Positions 32,040-40,391 of a stretch of DNA of 44,559 nt are shown here, piece after piece. Under the pieces are notes generated by a model that had not been told where the DNA came from, made no database searches, and saw nothing but the letters and a program-made list of their open reading frames with translations. Origin of the DNA: Peptoniphilus_A sp022767005 (GTDB lineage Bacteria; Bacillota; Clostridia; Tissierellales; Peptoniphilaceae); NCBI RefSeq assembly GCF_050315115.1, contig NZ_JBNPOJ010000014.1, positions 1-44,559 on the forward strand, in the 5' to 3' direction. A program made the position numbers and the translations under genes. The first letter of the stretch is position 1; every line of letters begins with the position of its first letter.

Positions 32040-32834
32040 TTACTCTTCTATAGTTGACTTTTCATCCTCAACAGTTTCTTCGTTTTCAATAGATTTTACA
32101 GAAACATCTTGAGTGGATTCATCATAATCATCATCGTTATCTTCAATTTGGCTTCCTTGTTTTCCTTCGATAACTGCATTAGCAATAGTTTCAGTAATAA
32201 GTTTTACTGCTCTAATTGCATCGTCATTTCCTGGAATTGGAATATCTAATTCTTCAGGGTCGCAATTTGTATCAACGATACCGATAACAGGAATTCCTAA
32301 AATATGTGCTTCTTTAACTGCAATTCTTTCTTTTTTAGGGTCAACTACAAATAGTGCTTGAGGCATTCCCTTCATTTCTTTAATTCCGCCAAGGAATTTT
32401 TCAAGTTTTTCTCTTTCATGTAGTAATTGAGCAACTTCTTTCTTTGGAAGAACATCAAATGTTCCATTTTCTTCCATTTCAAATAATTTGTATAGCCTTT
32501 CAATTCTCTTGTTAATAGTCTTATAGTTAGTTAAAAGACCACCTAACCATCTTTCATTAATATAAGGCATACCACATTTAGTTGCTTCTTTTTCGATTGC
32601 GTCCTGAGCTTGTTTTTTTGTACCAACAAAAAGAATTTCTCCACCATTTGCTGCAATCTCTCTTACGAAATCATAAGCTTCTTCAACTTTTTTAACAGTC
32701 TTTTGAAGGTCGATTATATAAATACCGTTTCTTTCAGTAAATATAAATCTCTTCATCTTAGGATTCCATCTTCTAGTTTGGTGTCCGAAGTGAACACCGG
32801 CTTCTAATAAATTTTTCATTGAAATTACTGACAT
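32040..32834 (-). CDS. rpsB: 30S ribosomal protein S2
   Basis: The 264-residue S2 carries the signatures MKNLLEAGVHFGHQTRRWNPKMKRFIF and INERWLGGLLTNYKTI. The acidic C-terminal extension (about 225-264, rich in Asp/Glu) is longer than in B. subtilis. ATG is preceded by GGAGGTGG. It is the first gene of the rpsB-to-polC transcription unit, with its own promoter and a roughly 100-base structured leader. Confidence 0.98.
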   Translation of the reverse strand: MSVISMKNLLEAGVHFGHQTRRWNPKMKRFIFTERNGIYIIDLQKTVKKVEEAYDFVREIAANGGEILFVGTKKQAQDAIEKEATKCGMPYINERWLGGLLTNYKTINKRIERLYKLFEMEENGTFDVLPKKEVAQLLHEREKLEKFLGGIKEMKGMPQALFVVDPKKERIAVKEAHILGIPVIGIVDTNCDPEELDIPIPGNDDAIRAVKLITETIANAVIEGKQGSQIEDNDDDYDESTQDVSVKSIENEETVEDEKSTIEE

Positions 32835-32934
32835 TTAAGCCACCTCCGTGTTTTTTCCTCCATTTTTATCACTTATCAAAGGGACCAAATTGGCAACTCC
32901 TTAGATATCAAAAAATGTGTGTATTAGTTACCGG
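32835..32934 (-). promoter_or_regulatory. rpsB leader, candidate autoregulatory RNA
   Basis: The transcript should begin near 32933 with CCGGUAACU. GGUAACU (32932-32926) can pair with AGUUGCC (32898-32892), followed by the palindrome CCAAATTGG (32885-32893). The last arm overlaps this palindrome, so alternative structures are possible. S2 feedback on its own leader is known in bacteria; assigning it here is inference. Confidence 0.45.
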
Positions 32935-32939
32935 ATAAA

Positions 32940-32968
32940 AGTATAACATAATGTGTTAAAATTAGCAA
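32940..32968 (-). promoter_or_regulatory. rpsB promoter
   Basis: The -35 TTGCTA (32968-32963), a 17-base spacer and the extended -10 TGTTATACT (TATACT at 32945-32940) form a good sigma-70 promoter. Confidence 0.75.
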
Positions 32969-33130
32969 TATTTTGTTTATTTTATATTGACCTTTGCCAG
33001 TATTTAAAATTAAAAAAATAAAATTCTCTAAAGATTTAGAAAAAACTTTAATATTATATTAATACATAAAAAGACTAAGTTAGTCTGCCAAAAAATTTTA
33101 ATTTTTTCAAGAAATAGTAAAAAATATATA
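32969..33130. other. AT-rich spacer between rubrerythrin terminator and rpsB promoter
   Basis: This stretch, part of a 366-bp gene-free region, holds no credible ORF. The only structure I see is a small inverted repeat (33072-33078 with 33080-33086) followed on the minus strand by TTTTT, which could be a back-up terminator. The rest is A/T runs. Confidence 0.5.
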
Positions 33131-33164
33131 AAAAAAGAGTCAATATCATACTACCGACTCTTTT
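33131..33164 (-). terminator. Terminator of the rubrerythrin gene
   Basis: A 9-bp stem (33133-33141 with 33156-33164) with a 14-base loop is followed by T-rich sequence on the minus strand. A smaller CTCTC/GAGAG hairpin lies between it and the stop codon. Confidence 0.75.
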
Positions 33165-33200
33165 ATGTATTAGCCTCTCTATAAGAGAGACTTTTTTAAA

Positions 33201-33743
33201 TTAGTAAGCTATAAATTTGCTTCCTGCACATCCGCAAATTGGACATTTTTCTTCTTCTTCAAATGCTATATATCCACATACAGGACATAGATAAATATTT
33301 TCAACATCAAGATCTTTACCTGAATCTACAGCTTCTTTTGCAGTTAAATATCTTTCAGCGTGAACTTCTTCAGCAGCTGTTGCAAATTTCATAGCTTTAA
33401 CAGCTTCTTTTTCTCCTTGCATTTCTGCAACTGCGATAAAAGCAGGATACATTTGAGTTGATTCAAATATTTCTCCATTTCTTGCAGCTTCAAGATTTTC
33501 AGAAGTGCTATTAATTCCAAAACCAGCCATTGATGTTACAGGAAAATCACCTGATACATCTTTAAGAGCTTTGAAATGTAGCGTTGCGTGAATTTTTTCT
33601 GCATCAGAAGTTGCATCAAAAAGTCTTTTTACATTTTTAAATCCATCTTTTTCAGCTACATTACCCCAGATATTATATCTAGTACGAGCTTGAGATTCTC
33701 CTCCGAATGCTGATCTTAAATTATCACTTGTCATTTGATTCAT
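33201..33743 (-). CDS. Rubrerythrin
   Basis: The 180-residue non-heme iron peroxidase detoxifies hydrogen peroxide in anaerobes. A ferritin-like four-helix domain (about 1-140) has the EExxH-type metal ligands (GESQARTRYNIW, AEKIHATLHF, EMQGEKEAVKAM, AEEVHAERYL). A rubredoxin-like domain with CPVCG and CPICG follows (about 150-180). ATG with GGGGG upstream. It is monocistronic, with a strong promoter (33785-33813) and its own terminator. Confidence 0.96.
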   Translation of the reverse strand: MNQMTSDNLRSAFGGESQARTRYNIWGNVAEKDGFKNVKRLFDATSDAEKIHATLHFKALKDVSGDFPVTSMAGFGINSTSENLEAARNGEIFESTQMYPAFIAVAEMQGEKEAVKAMKFATAAEEVHAERYLTAKEAVDSGKDLDVENIYLCPVCGYIAFEEEEKCPICGCAGSKFIAY

Positions 33744-33784
33744 AATATTACCCCCATAAAATTTAATAATAAATTACTCTTATT

Positions 33785-33813
33785 ATTATAGACTAATATT
33801 TATGAAAAATCAA
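33785..33813 (-). promoter_or_regulatory. Rubrerythrin promoter
   Basis: TTGATT (33813-33808), 17 bases, TATAAT (33790-33785) on the minus strand is a near-consensus sigma-70 promoter. I saw no clear PerR box. Confidence 0.75.
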
Positions 33814-33851
33814 ATAAATATACTAAAAAAATCTAATATTTGTCTAAATTA

Positions 33852-34919
33852 TTAATCTAAATTTTCAATTTTTTTTGTTTGATCATATGTTATCAAGGCG
33901 TCTATTATTTCATCTAAATCTCCATCATTAATAGCGTCAATTTTGTGGGATGTAAAATTAATTCTGTGATCAGTTACCCTTCCTTGAGGATAATTATAAG
34001 TTCTGATTCTTTCAGATCTATCCCCAGTTCCAATTTGCGAAGATCTTTCCATTGATTCTTTCTCATTTTGCTCTTGAAGTTTTAAATCATATAATTTAGA
34101 CCTAAGTAGTTTAATTGCTTTTTCCTTATTTCTAAGTTGTGATTTTTCGTCTTGACAAGAAATAACTATTCCAGTTGGAATGTGAGTAAGTCTTACTGCA
34201 GAGTCAGTTGTATTTACACATTGTCCACCGTTTCCAGAAGCACGGAATACGTCAAATTTAATTTCTGTAGGATCAATTTCAACATCTACATCTTCGGCTT
34301 CTGGTAAAACTGCAACAGTAGCTGTAGAAGTATGAATCCTTCCACCACTTTCTGTTTCGGGAACTCTTTGAACTCTGTGCACTCCTGATTCATATTTTAA
34401 TCTTGAGTAAGCCCCATTTCCTATAATCATGAATACAATTTCTTTAAATCCCCCAATCCCAATTTCGTTTGAAGAGATTGTTTCAACTTTAAATCCAGAT
34501 CTTTCTGCATATCTAACATATTGTCTATATAAAACTCCAGCAAAAAGAGCTGCTTCATCTCCGCCAGCTCCAGCACGAATTTCAACCATTACATTTTTAT
34601 TGTCATTTTTGTCTTTTGGAATTAACAAAATTTTCAAATCATTTTCTAATGATTCCATTTTTTTTGTTTCTTCATTTATTTCATCTTTTACTAAATTTTT
34701 AAATTCATCATCTAATTTTTCTTTAATCAATTCTTTATTTTCATTTAAAGATTTCAAAGTATTTTTATATTCTCTATATTTTTCAACAATAGGTTCAATT
34801 TCGGCATGCTCAATTGCCTTTTGTTGATATAACTTAGAATCATTAATAACTTCTATATTGCTTAAATCTTTTTCAAGCTCTATTAATTTATCTTCAAAAA
34901 CAGAAAGTTTTTCGTACAT
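33852..34919 (-). CDS. prfA: Peptide chain release factor 1
   Basis: The 355-residue RF1 terminates translation at UAA and UAG. The codon-recognition region contains VQRVPETESGGRIHTSTATVAV, the RF1 type rather than the RF2 SPF type. The peptidyl hydrolysis GGQ motif is in FRASGNGGQCVN (about 230), the residue methylated by PrmC. It lies eight bases downstream of prmC, an order opposite to the usual prfA-prmC. Confidence 0.97.
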   Translation of the reverse strand: MYEKLSVFEDKLIELEKDLSNIEVINDSKLYQQKAIEHAEIEPIVEKYREYKNTLKSLNENKELIKEKLDDEFKNLVKDEINEETKKMESLENDLKILLIPKDKNDNKNVMVEIRAGAGGDEAALFAGVLYRQYVRYAERSGFKVETISSNEIGIGGFKEIVFMIIGNGAYSRLKYESGVHRVQRVPETESGGRIHTSTATVAVLPEAEDVDVEIDPTEIKFDVFRASGNGGQCVNTTDSAVRLTHIPTGIVISCQDEKSQLRNKEKAIKLLRSKLYDLKLQEQNEKESMERSSQIGTGDRSERIRTYNYPQGRVTDHRINFTSHKIDAINDGDLDEIIDALITYDQTKKIENLD

Positions 34920-34927
34920 ATTTGCTC

Positions 34928-35764
34928 CTATACTTTTAATTGTCCAACTACTACTCTATCTAAATTGTTTAGATCCTTAAAAATTTCAACATTAAAATTT
35001 TTTCTCATGAGCAATGAAACATCTTTTGCTTCATCATAACCTATCTCAAATATTAAAAATCCATTTTTATTTAAGTAATCTTGTGACTTTTTTATTATTT
35101 TTCTATAAAAATAAAGTCCATCACTTCCACCATCTAGGGCAAGTCTTGGTTCGTGATTTCTCACCTCAACTTGCAGGTTTTCTATTTCACTAGTTTTAAT
35201 ATAAGGAGGATTTGAGTAAATTAAATCAAATTTTTCTTCAACTTCCTCAAATAAATTGCTCTTTAAAATTTTAATATTTGATTTTAAAATTTTTTTATTT
35301 ATATTTGAATTTTTAATTGCGTAGGGACTTATATCAACTGAAGTAATATTAATTTTCCCTGCACTTTCTAAATCAACAGTAATACTCACAATGCCTGTTC
35401 CACATCCAATTTCAAGCATATTTTTAATATTATTTTCTTTAACTAGTTTTAATATTATTTCAACAGAAGTTTCTGTATCCTGTCTAGGTATTAATACATT
35501 TTCTAAAACTGTAAAAGTCCTACCATAAAAATCTTCTTTTCCAAAAATATATTGTAGTGGTATTCCTTCTTGTCTTTTTGTTAAAACATTGAAATAATTT
35601 TCTTCTATTGATTTTTCAAGTTCTTCATCGTCATGTGCAATTAAATAATACAAGTCTTTATTTAAAAGTTCTGTTAAAATTTTTCGCGTTTCAAAAGCAG
35701 GATCTGTATATTCTAAATTTTTTAAAAATTTTCTTCCCTCAATAAGTGCATCTTTTATTTTCAT
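34928..35764 (-). CDS. prmC: Peptide chain release factor N5-glutamine methyltransferase
   Basis: The 278-residue SAM-dependent enzyme methylates the GGQ glutamine of release factors. It has an N-terminal helical domain, the SAM-binding motif MLEIGCGTGIVSI and the catalytic NPPY motif (about 183). It starts at ATG 35764 without a visible Shine-Dalgarno. It lies just after the terminator that follows rpmE, so expression may be low. Confidence 0.95.
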   Translation of the reverse strand: MKIKDALIEGRKFLKNLEYTDPAFETRKILTELLNKDLYYLIAHDDEELEKSIEENYFNVLTKRQEGIPLQYIFGKEDFYGRTFTVLENVLIPRQDTETSVEIILKLVKENNIKNMLEIGCGTGIVSITVDLESAGKINITSVDISPYAIKNSNINKKILKSNIKILKSNLFEEVEEKFDLIYSNPPYIKTSEIENLQVEVRNHEPRLALDGGSDGLYFYRKIIKKSQDYLNKNGFLIFEIGYDEAKDVSLLMRKNFNVEIFKDLNNLDRVVVGQLKV

Positions 35765-35769
35765 AAATT

Positions 35770-35802
35770 TAAGTAATAAAAAAGGTTAGCTAGGCTAACC
35801 TT
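35770..35802 (-). terminator. Terminator between rpmE and prmC
   Basis: A perfect 9-bp stem (35782-35790 with 35794-35802) with a three-base loop is followed on the minus strand by TTTT and AT-rich sequence. Confidence 0.8.
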
Positions 35803-35806
35803 ACTG

Positions 35807-36010
35807 TCATTTATTTCTCTTGTATCTGCTATTGAATTTTTCAATTCTTCCGCCATGATCAGAGAGTTTTTGCTTTCCTGTAAAGAAAGGATGACAAGCT
35901 GAACAAATTTCAACTTTTAAATCTTCTTTAACAGATCCTGTTTTAAAAGTATTGCCACAAGCACAAGTTACTGTAGCTTCTTTATAATCTGGATGAATTC
36001 CTTTTTTCAT
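35807..36010 (-). CDS. rpmE: 50S ribosomal protein L31 (zinc-binding form)
   Basis: The 67-residue L31 has CACG and CSAC, the zinc-ribbon cysteines of the C+ form. The family start MKKGIHPDYKEATVTCACG and the DHGGRIEKFNSRYKR end are clear. Three tandem -10 boxes lie upstream. It follows rho, as in B. subtilis. Confidence 0.97.
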   Translation of the reverse strand: MKKGIHPDYKEATVTCACGNTFKTGSVKEDLKVEICSACHPFFTGKQKLSDHGGRIEKFNSRYKRNK

Positions 36011-36050
36011 TGTTTAGCCCCCTTAAAGTATTTTATAACTCAATTTTTAT

Positions 36051-36129
36051 ATTATAACATAATTTTCATTATTATACAAATTATATTTATTACCTCAATT
36101 ATTATACAATAAACTAGGCTATAAATCAA
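36051..36129 (-). promoter_or_regulatory. Three tandem promoters of rpmE
   Basis: P1 is TTGATT (36129-36124), 17 bases, TATAAT (36106-36101). P2 is TTGAGG, 16 bases, TATAAT (36076-36071). P3 is an extended -10 TGTTATAAT (TATAAT at 36056-36051) with a poor -35. P1 and P2 share a repeated TTGTATAATAAT block 30 bp apart. No terminator is seen after rho, so read-through can add to rpmE expression. Confidence 0.65.
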
Positions 36130-36151
36130 CATTTTAAGAAACAAAGATAAA

Positions 36152-37582
36152 CTATTTATTTAAAAACTCTGAATTACTCTTTGTATTTGAAAGTTTATCT
36201 AAAAATTTTTCGGTTACATCTTCAATATTCTCTTCGTTTAAATTTTTTCTAAACTCGTAATTAAATGCTAGCTCGTCTTTATTCAATAATAGTTCTTCTT
36301 TTCTTGTGCCAGATTTTAAAATATCAATAGCAGGAAAAATTCTCTTTTCTGAAAGAGTTCTGTTTAAGTGAAGTTCCATGTTGCCCGTTCCCTTAAACTC
36401 TTCAAAGATTACATCATCCATTCTTGAACCTGTATCCACAAGAGCCGTGGCAAGTATGGTTAAACTACCGCCCTCTTCAATATTTCTTGCAGCACCAAAA
36501 AATCTCTTTGGTTTGTGAAGTGACAGAGGATCAAGTCCTCCAGAAAGAGTTTTGCCACTTGTGGGCGTGATTAAATTATAGGCACGAGATAATCTAGTTA
36601 AAGAATCTAAAAGTATTACAACATCTTCTTTATTTTCAACTAATCTCTTAGCCCTATCGATTACCATTTCAGCAACACGAGTGTGATTTTTAGGGTTTTC
36701 ATCAAAGGTTGAATACACCACTTCACCTTTAACAAATCTTTTCATGTCCGTAACCTCTTCAGGTCTTTCATCAACTAACAATACTATCAAATGCAAATTG
36801 GGATAATTTATATTAATTGATTTAGATATTTTTTTCAAAAGAGTTGTCTTTCCAGATTTTGGTTGAGATACTATTAGTCCCCTTTGACCAAGTCCTACTG
36901 GTGAAAGCAAATCTATTACTCTCATTGCTATATCTTCCTCTTTTGTCTCTAAATTAATTTTATTTTTAGGATAGATTGGAGTTAGATTGTCAAAATAAGG
37001 TCTGTTCAATACTTTTGAAGGATGCATTCCATTTACTAATTTAATATATAACAGAGCATTAAAACTTTCTCCATCCTTTGGAGGAGATTTAATTCCAAGA
37101 ATTTCATCGCCATTTCTAAGTCTAAACTTTCTTATTTGTGATGGGGACACATAGATATCCTCTTCACTTGGAAGATAATTAACTCGTCTTAAAAATCCAT
37201 AACCATCTTGATGAAGTTCTAAAATCCCTTTAACATAGTCTTTTTCTTCTAAATTTTTTAAAGTTTTTTGTGCATTTTCTGAAAGATCTAAATTTTCAAT
37301 TTTTTCATTTTCTCTTATTAAATTTATTTCTTTAATTAGTGCTTCTTTTTTTAAACTATAGGATTTTTCAATTCCATAATCTTTAGCAATATCTCTAAGT
37401 TCAGAAACTTTTAACCTCTCCAAAGGTTCATCTTTCAAATTTTTATTTTGGATCTCGCCTTTAATAATATAATGTTTTAAATCTTCAATATTATATTTTT
37501 CAACATCTTTTAATCCTAATGATTTAGAAATTTTTCTCAAATCATCTATGGATTTATTTTTTAATTCATTGTCATTGTTCAT
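36152..37582 (-). CDS. rho: Transcription termination factor Rho
   Basis: The 476-residue hexameric RNA helicase ends untranslated transcripts. Two SAP/Rho_N-like motifs occur in tandem at the N-terminus (about 8-43 and 55-90), where most Rho proteins have one. The cold-shock-type RNA-binding domain follows (about 115-190, GILELHQDGYGFLRR). The RecA-like motor has Walker A SQPKSGKTT (about 238), Walker B VVILLDSLTRL and the Q-loop/R-loop region SGKTLSGGLDP. It lies five bases after glpX. Confidence 0.97.
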   Translation of the reverse strand: MNNDNELKNKSIDDLRKISKSLGLKDVEKYNIEDLKHYIIKGEIQNKNLKDEPLERLKVSELRDIAKDYGIEKSYSLKKEALIKEINLIRENEKIENLDLSENAQKTLKNLEEKDYVKGILELHQDGYGFLRRVNYLPSEEDIYVSPSQIRKFRLRNGDEILGIKSPPKDGESFNALLYIKLVNGMHPSKVLNRPYFDNLTPIYPKNKINLETKEEDIAMRVIDLLSPVGLGQRGLIVSQPKSGKTTLLKKISKSININYPNLHLIVLLVDERPEEVTDMKRFVKGEVVYSTFDENPKNHTRVAEMVIDRAKRLVENKEDVVILLDSLTRLSRAYNLITPTSGKTLSGGLDPLSLHKPKRFFGAARNIEEGGSLTILATALVDTGSRMDDVIFEEFKGTGNMELHLNRTLSEKRIFPAIDILKSGTRKEELLLNKDELAFNYEFRKNLNEENIEDVTEKFLDKLSNTKSNSEFLNK

Positions 37583-37587
37583 AATAA

Positions 37588-38553
37588 TTATTTTGCGTAA
37601 TCAGGTTTTAAATCAAGAGAGTGAATTGATTTTATAAATCTTTGCGTTCCACTAGGAAGTCTTAGGACTAAAGTTTCAGTCTTTGCTTTATTGTCCCCGT
37701 AGTATTTTACTCCTTCAAGAATTTCTCCAGAAGTAATACCAGTTACTGAGAAAATAACTTCATTTCCCTTTACTAAATCTTCAATTGTATAAACCTTTTT
37801 TAAATCTGAATCTAAATCCCTACATCTTTGCTCTTGCTTTTCATCTGTTGGATGAAGTCTTCCTTGGAAATCTCCACCTAAACATTTTAAGGCTGCAGCT
37901 GCAATTACCCCTTCAGGTGCACCTCCACGACCAATTACAAGATCAATTCCAGAATCTTCATAACAAGTTTCAATAGCTGTAACAACATCACCGTCAGAAA
38001 CTTTTTTAACTCTCGCTCCAATAGAAATTATCTCATTAATTAGATTTTCATGTCTAGGTCTATCTAAAACAGCTACGACTATATCATTAATATTTTTGTT
38101 AAGAGCTTTTGCTACTCTTTTAATATTTTCAGTTGGTGTATCGTCAAGTTTAATAAGTCCCTTAGCTTTTGGTCCACAGGCAATTTTATCCATGTATATA
38201 TCAGGTGCATTTAAAAGACATCCTTTAGGAGCTACTGCAAGTACAGCGATAGAATTATCAGTACCATTTGCAATAGAATTTGTTCCATCAATAGGGTCAA
38301 CTGCAATGTCTACTTGTTCTTCGCCTTTTTTTGTACCAATTTTTTCTCCAATATAAAGCATAGGAGCTTCATCAATTTCTCCTTCGCCAATAACTACAGT
38401 TCCATCAATATCAACTGTGTCAAACATTCTTCTCATCGCATCAACTGCGGCACCATCTGCTGCATTTTTGTCTCCCCTTCCAAGCCATTTACCTGCTGAA
38501 AGTGCTGCCGCTTCTGTTACTCTTGCTAAGTTTAGTGCTAAATTTCTGTCCAT
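37588..38553 (-). CDS. glpX: Class II fructose-1,6-bisphosphatase (GlpX)
   Basis: The 321-residue enzyme dephosphorylates fructose-1,6-bisphosphate in gluconeogenesis. It has the metal-site motifs GEGEIDEAPMLYIGE and VDPIDGTNSIANG, and the GRGGAPEGVIAAAALKCLGG block typical of GlpX. It lies one base after the aldolase gene and five before rho. The glpX/fsa/rho neighbourhood is common in clostridia-like genomes. Confidence 0.96.
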   Translation of the reverse strand: MDRNLALNLARVTEAAALSAGKWLGRGDKNAADGAAVDAMRRMFDTVDIDGTVVIGEGEIDEAPMLYIGEKIGTKKGEEQVDIAVDPIDGTNSIANGTDNSIAVLAVAPKGCLLNAPDIYMDKIACGPKAKGLIKLDDTPTENIKRVAKALNKNINDIVVAVLDRPRHENLINEIISIGARVKKVSDGDVVTAIETCYEDSGIDLVIGRGGAPEGVIAAAALKCLGGDFQGRLHPTDEKQEQRCRDLDSDLKKVYTIEDLVKGNEVIFSVTGITSGEILEGVKYYGDNKAKTETLVLRLPSGTQRFIKSIHSLDLKPDYAK

Positions 38554-38554
38554 C

Positions 38555-39208
38555 TTATTTCTCCTTTGTCTTTACATTTTTAAAATCTTCTAAAAATCTT
38601 TTTAAACCACTATCTGTTAATTCATGCTTAATCATTTCTTTAAATATTTTATAAGGAATAGTTGCTATATCTGCACCAGTTTTCGCAACATCTTTTACAT
38701 GATTTATATGTCTTATGCTCGCTGCAATAATTTGAGTATTATATCCATATTGTTTAAATATATATGCTATATCCTCAACAAGATTAATTCCCGATTCACC
38801 AATATCATCAAGTCTTCCCATGAAAGGACTCACATAGGTAGCACCAGCATTTGCTGCTAATAAAGCTTGAGAAACTGAAAATACCAAAGTTACATTGGTC
38901 CTTATGCCCTCTTTATTAAGTATACTTACAGCCTTTAATCCCTCTTCAATCATTGGAATTTTTATTACAATATTCTTAGAAATTTTTGCAAGAGCTCTTG
39001 CTTCTTTAAGCATTCCATTCAAATCTGTAGAAATAACTTCCGCAGAAATGTCTCCATCAACAATTTCAGATATTTCTTTGATCACATCTTCAAAAACTCC
39101 GCCACTTTTTGAGATAAGTGTTGGGTTAGTTGTTACTCCTGATAGAACACCCCAAGAATTAATTTCCTTAATTTCTTCAATATTTGCCGTATCAATAAAA
39201 AACTTCAT
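38555..39208 (-). CDS. fsa: Fructose-6-phosphate aldolase / TalC-type transaldolase
   Basis: This 217-residue protein belongs to the short transaldolase (TalC/FSA) group. Motifs are FIDTANIEEIKEI, GVTTNPTLISKSG, VIKIPMIEEGLKA (with the Schiff-base lysine K83-type position) and VTLVFSVSQALLAANAGATYVSPFMGRLDDIG. The VTLVFS and RLDDIG forms favour transaldolase activity over true fructose-6-phosphate aldolase, but sequence alone does not settle it. It sits between ispF and glpX, so the pair links the pentose phosphate route and gluconeogenesis. Confidence 0.92.
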   Translation of the reverse strand: MKFFIDTANIEEIKEINSWGVLSGVTTNPTLISKSGGVFEDVIKEISEIVDGDISAEVISTDLNGMLKEARALAKISKNIVIKIPMIEEGLKAVSILNKEGIRTNVTLVFSVSQALLAANAGATYVSPFMGRLDDIGESGINLVEDIAYIFKQYGYNTQIIAASIRHINHVKDVAKTGADIATIPYKIFKEMIKHELTDSGLKRFLEDFKNVKTKEK

Positions 39209-39212
39209 CTAA

Positions 39213-39689
39213 TTAATCATCCCTTTCAAGTAAACATACTGATTCTGAGGAAATTCCCTCTTCCCTTCCAATAAAGCCAAGTTTTTCAGTTGTCGTTGCC
39301 TTTATAGAAATATTTTCTATATCCGTATTTAAAATATCTGCAATTACCTTTCTCATTTTGTCAATATAGGGTGCTAATTTTGGCTTTTCGCAAGCGACGA
39401 CAACATCAATGTTTCCAATTTTATAGTTTTTAGATTTCATAATTTCAAAAACTCTTTTTAAAAGAATTTTTGAATCAATGTCTTTGTAATTATTGTCATT
39501 ATCAGGAAAATGGTAGCCAATATCTCGAAGAGCAAGGGCACCTAAAATTGAATCCATAATCGCATGAATAAGTACATCTGCATCAGAATGGCCTAAAAGT
39601 CCCTTTTCATAAGGAATTTCAATTCCGCCAATAAATAATTTTCTATCTTCTACTAATTTATGAACATCATAACCAATTCCTATTCTCAT
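39213..39689 (-). CDS. ispF: 2-C-methyl-D-erythritol 2,4-cyclodiphosphate synthase
   Basis: The 158-residue trimeric zinc enzyme of the MEP pathway has the start GIGYDVHKL with the metal-binding Asp/His, and GHSDADVLIHAIMDSILGAL. It overlaps ispD by four bases. The normal length and separate genes show this is not an IspDF fusion. Confidence 0.97.
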   Translation of the reverse strand: MRIGIGYDVHKLVEDRKLFIGGIEIPYEKGLLGHSDADVLIHAIMDSILGALALRDIGYHFPDNDNNYKDIDSKILLKRVFEIMKSKNYKIGNIDVVVACEKPKLAPYIDKMRKVIADILNTDIENISIKATTTEKLGFIGREEGISSESVCLLERDD

Positions 39690-40387
39690 GTATTCACCTT
39701 CTTTACTAGGATGTTTGCAATGGACAAGTCTTCCCTTGTAGTGATTTTTATATTGTCATATGAGTTATAAATTAATTTCACTTTAATTCCCGTCTTCTCA
39801 ACTAAGGAGCAATCGTCTGTACCATAATATCCTTCAGAATAAGCTTGATCGTAAGCTTTCATAAGAATATCTTTTTTAAAAACTTGAGGCGTTTGAACCT
39901 GCCACAGTCTATCTCTATTTGGAGTATAATCTACAAGTTTTCCATCCGTAGAAACTTTTATAGTGTCTTTAACTGGATTTGCCAAGACAGCTGCTCCAGT
40001 ATCCAATACATTCTCAATTGCTTCGTCAATTTTATCTACTGATACAAAGGGTCTTGCTCCATCATGGGTAAGGATAATATCAGTTTTTTCTGGCATTTTT
40101 AAAAGTCCATTATAAATTGAATCCTGTCTCTCTTTGCCACCGTAGACTATTTTGTAATTTATATTAATTTTATGTTTTTCAATGATATCATATACATATC
40201 GCATATCACTTTTTTTTACTATCAAAATTAAAAAGTCAATGTACTTTGATTTTTCAATCTTCTTAATAGTATGAGCAAGTATTGGCTTGTCATCAATGGA
40301 AAGAAATTGTTTATTTATTCCCATATTCATTCTCTTTCCCATTCCCGCTGCAGCAACAAAGGCCGTTACAAAATTATTATTAAACAT
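39686..40387 (-). CDS. ispD: 2-C-methyl-D-erythritol 4-phosphate cytidylyltransferase
   Basis: This nucleotidyltransferase couples CTP to MEP. The CTP-binding loop AAAGMGKRMNMGINKQFL, GGKERQDSIYNGL and HDGARPFV are intact. I choose ATG 40387 (233 residues) because AAGAG lies upstream; a TTG at 40405 extends the frame into the PBP gene but has no ribosome binding site. It starts just after the PBP stop. Confidence 0.95.
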   Translation of the reverse strand: MFNNNFVTAFVAAAGMGKRMNMGINKQFLSIDDKPILAHTIKKIEKSKYIDFLILIVKKSDMRYVYDIIEKHKININYKIVYGGKERQDSIYNGLLKMPEKTDIILTHDGARPFVSVDKIDEAIENVLDTGAAVLANPVKDTIKVSTDGKLVDYTPNRDRLWQVQTPQVFKKDILMKAYDQAYSEGYYGTDDCSLVEKTGIKVKLIYNSYDNIKITTREDLSIANILVKKVNT

Positions 40388-40391
40388 GACA

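Noticed and set aside
32835..32870. A 12-codon ORF starting in the rpsB leader and overlapping its start
   Set aside because: Its ATG is not preceded by a good Shine-Dalgarno, and its body consists of the rpsB ribosome binding site; probably chance.
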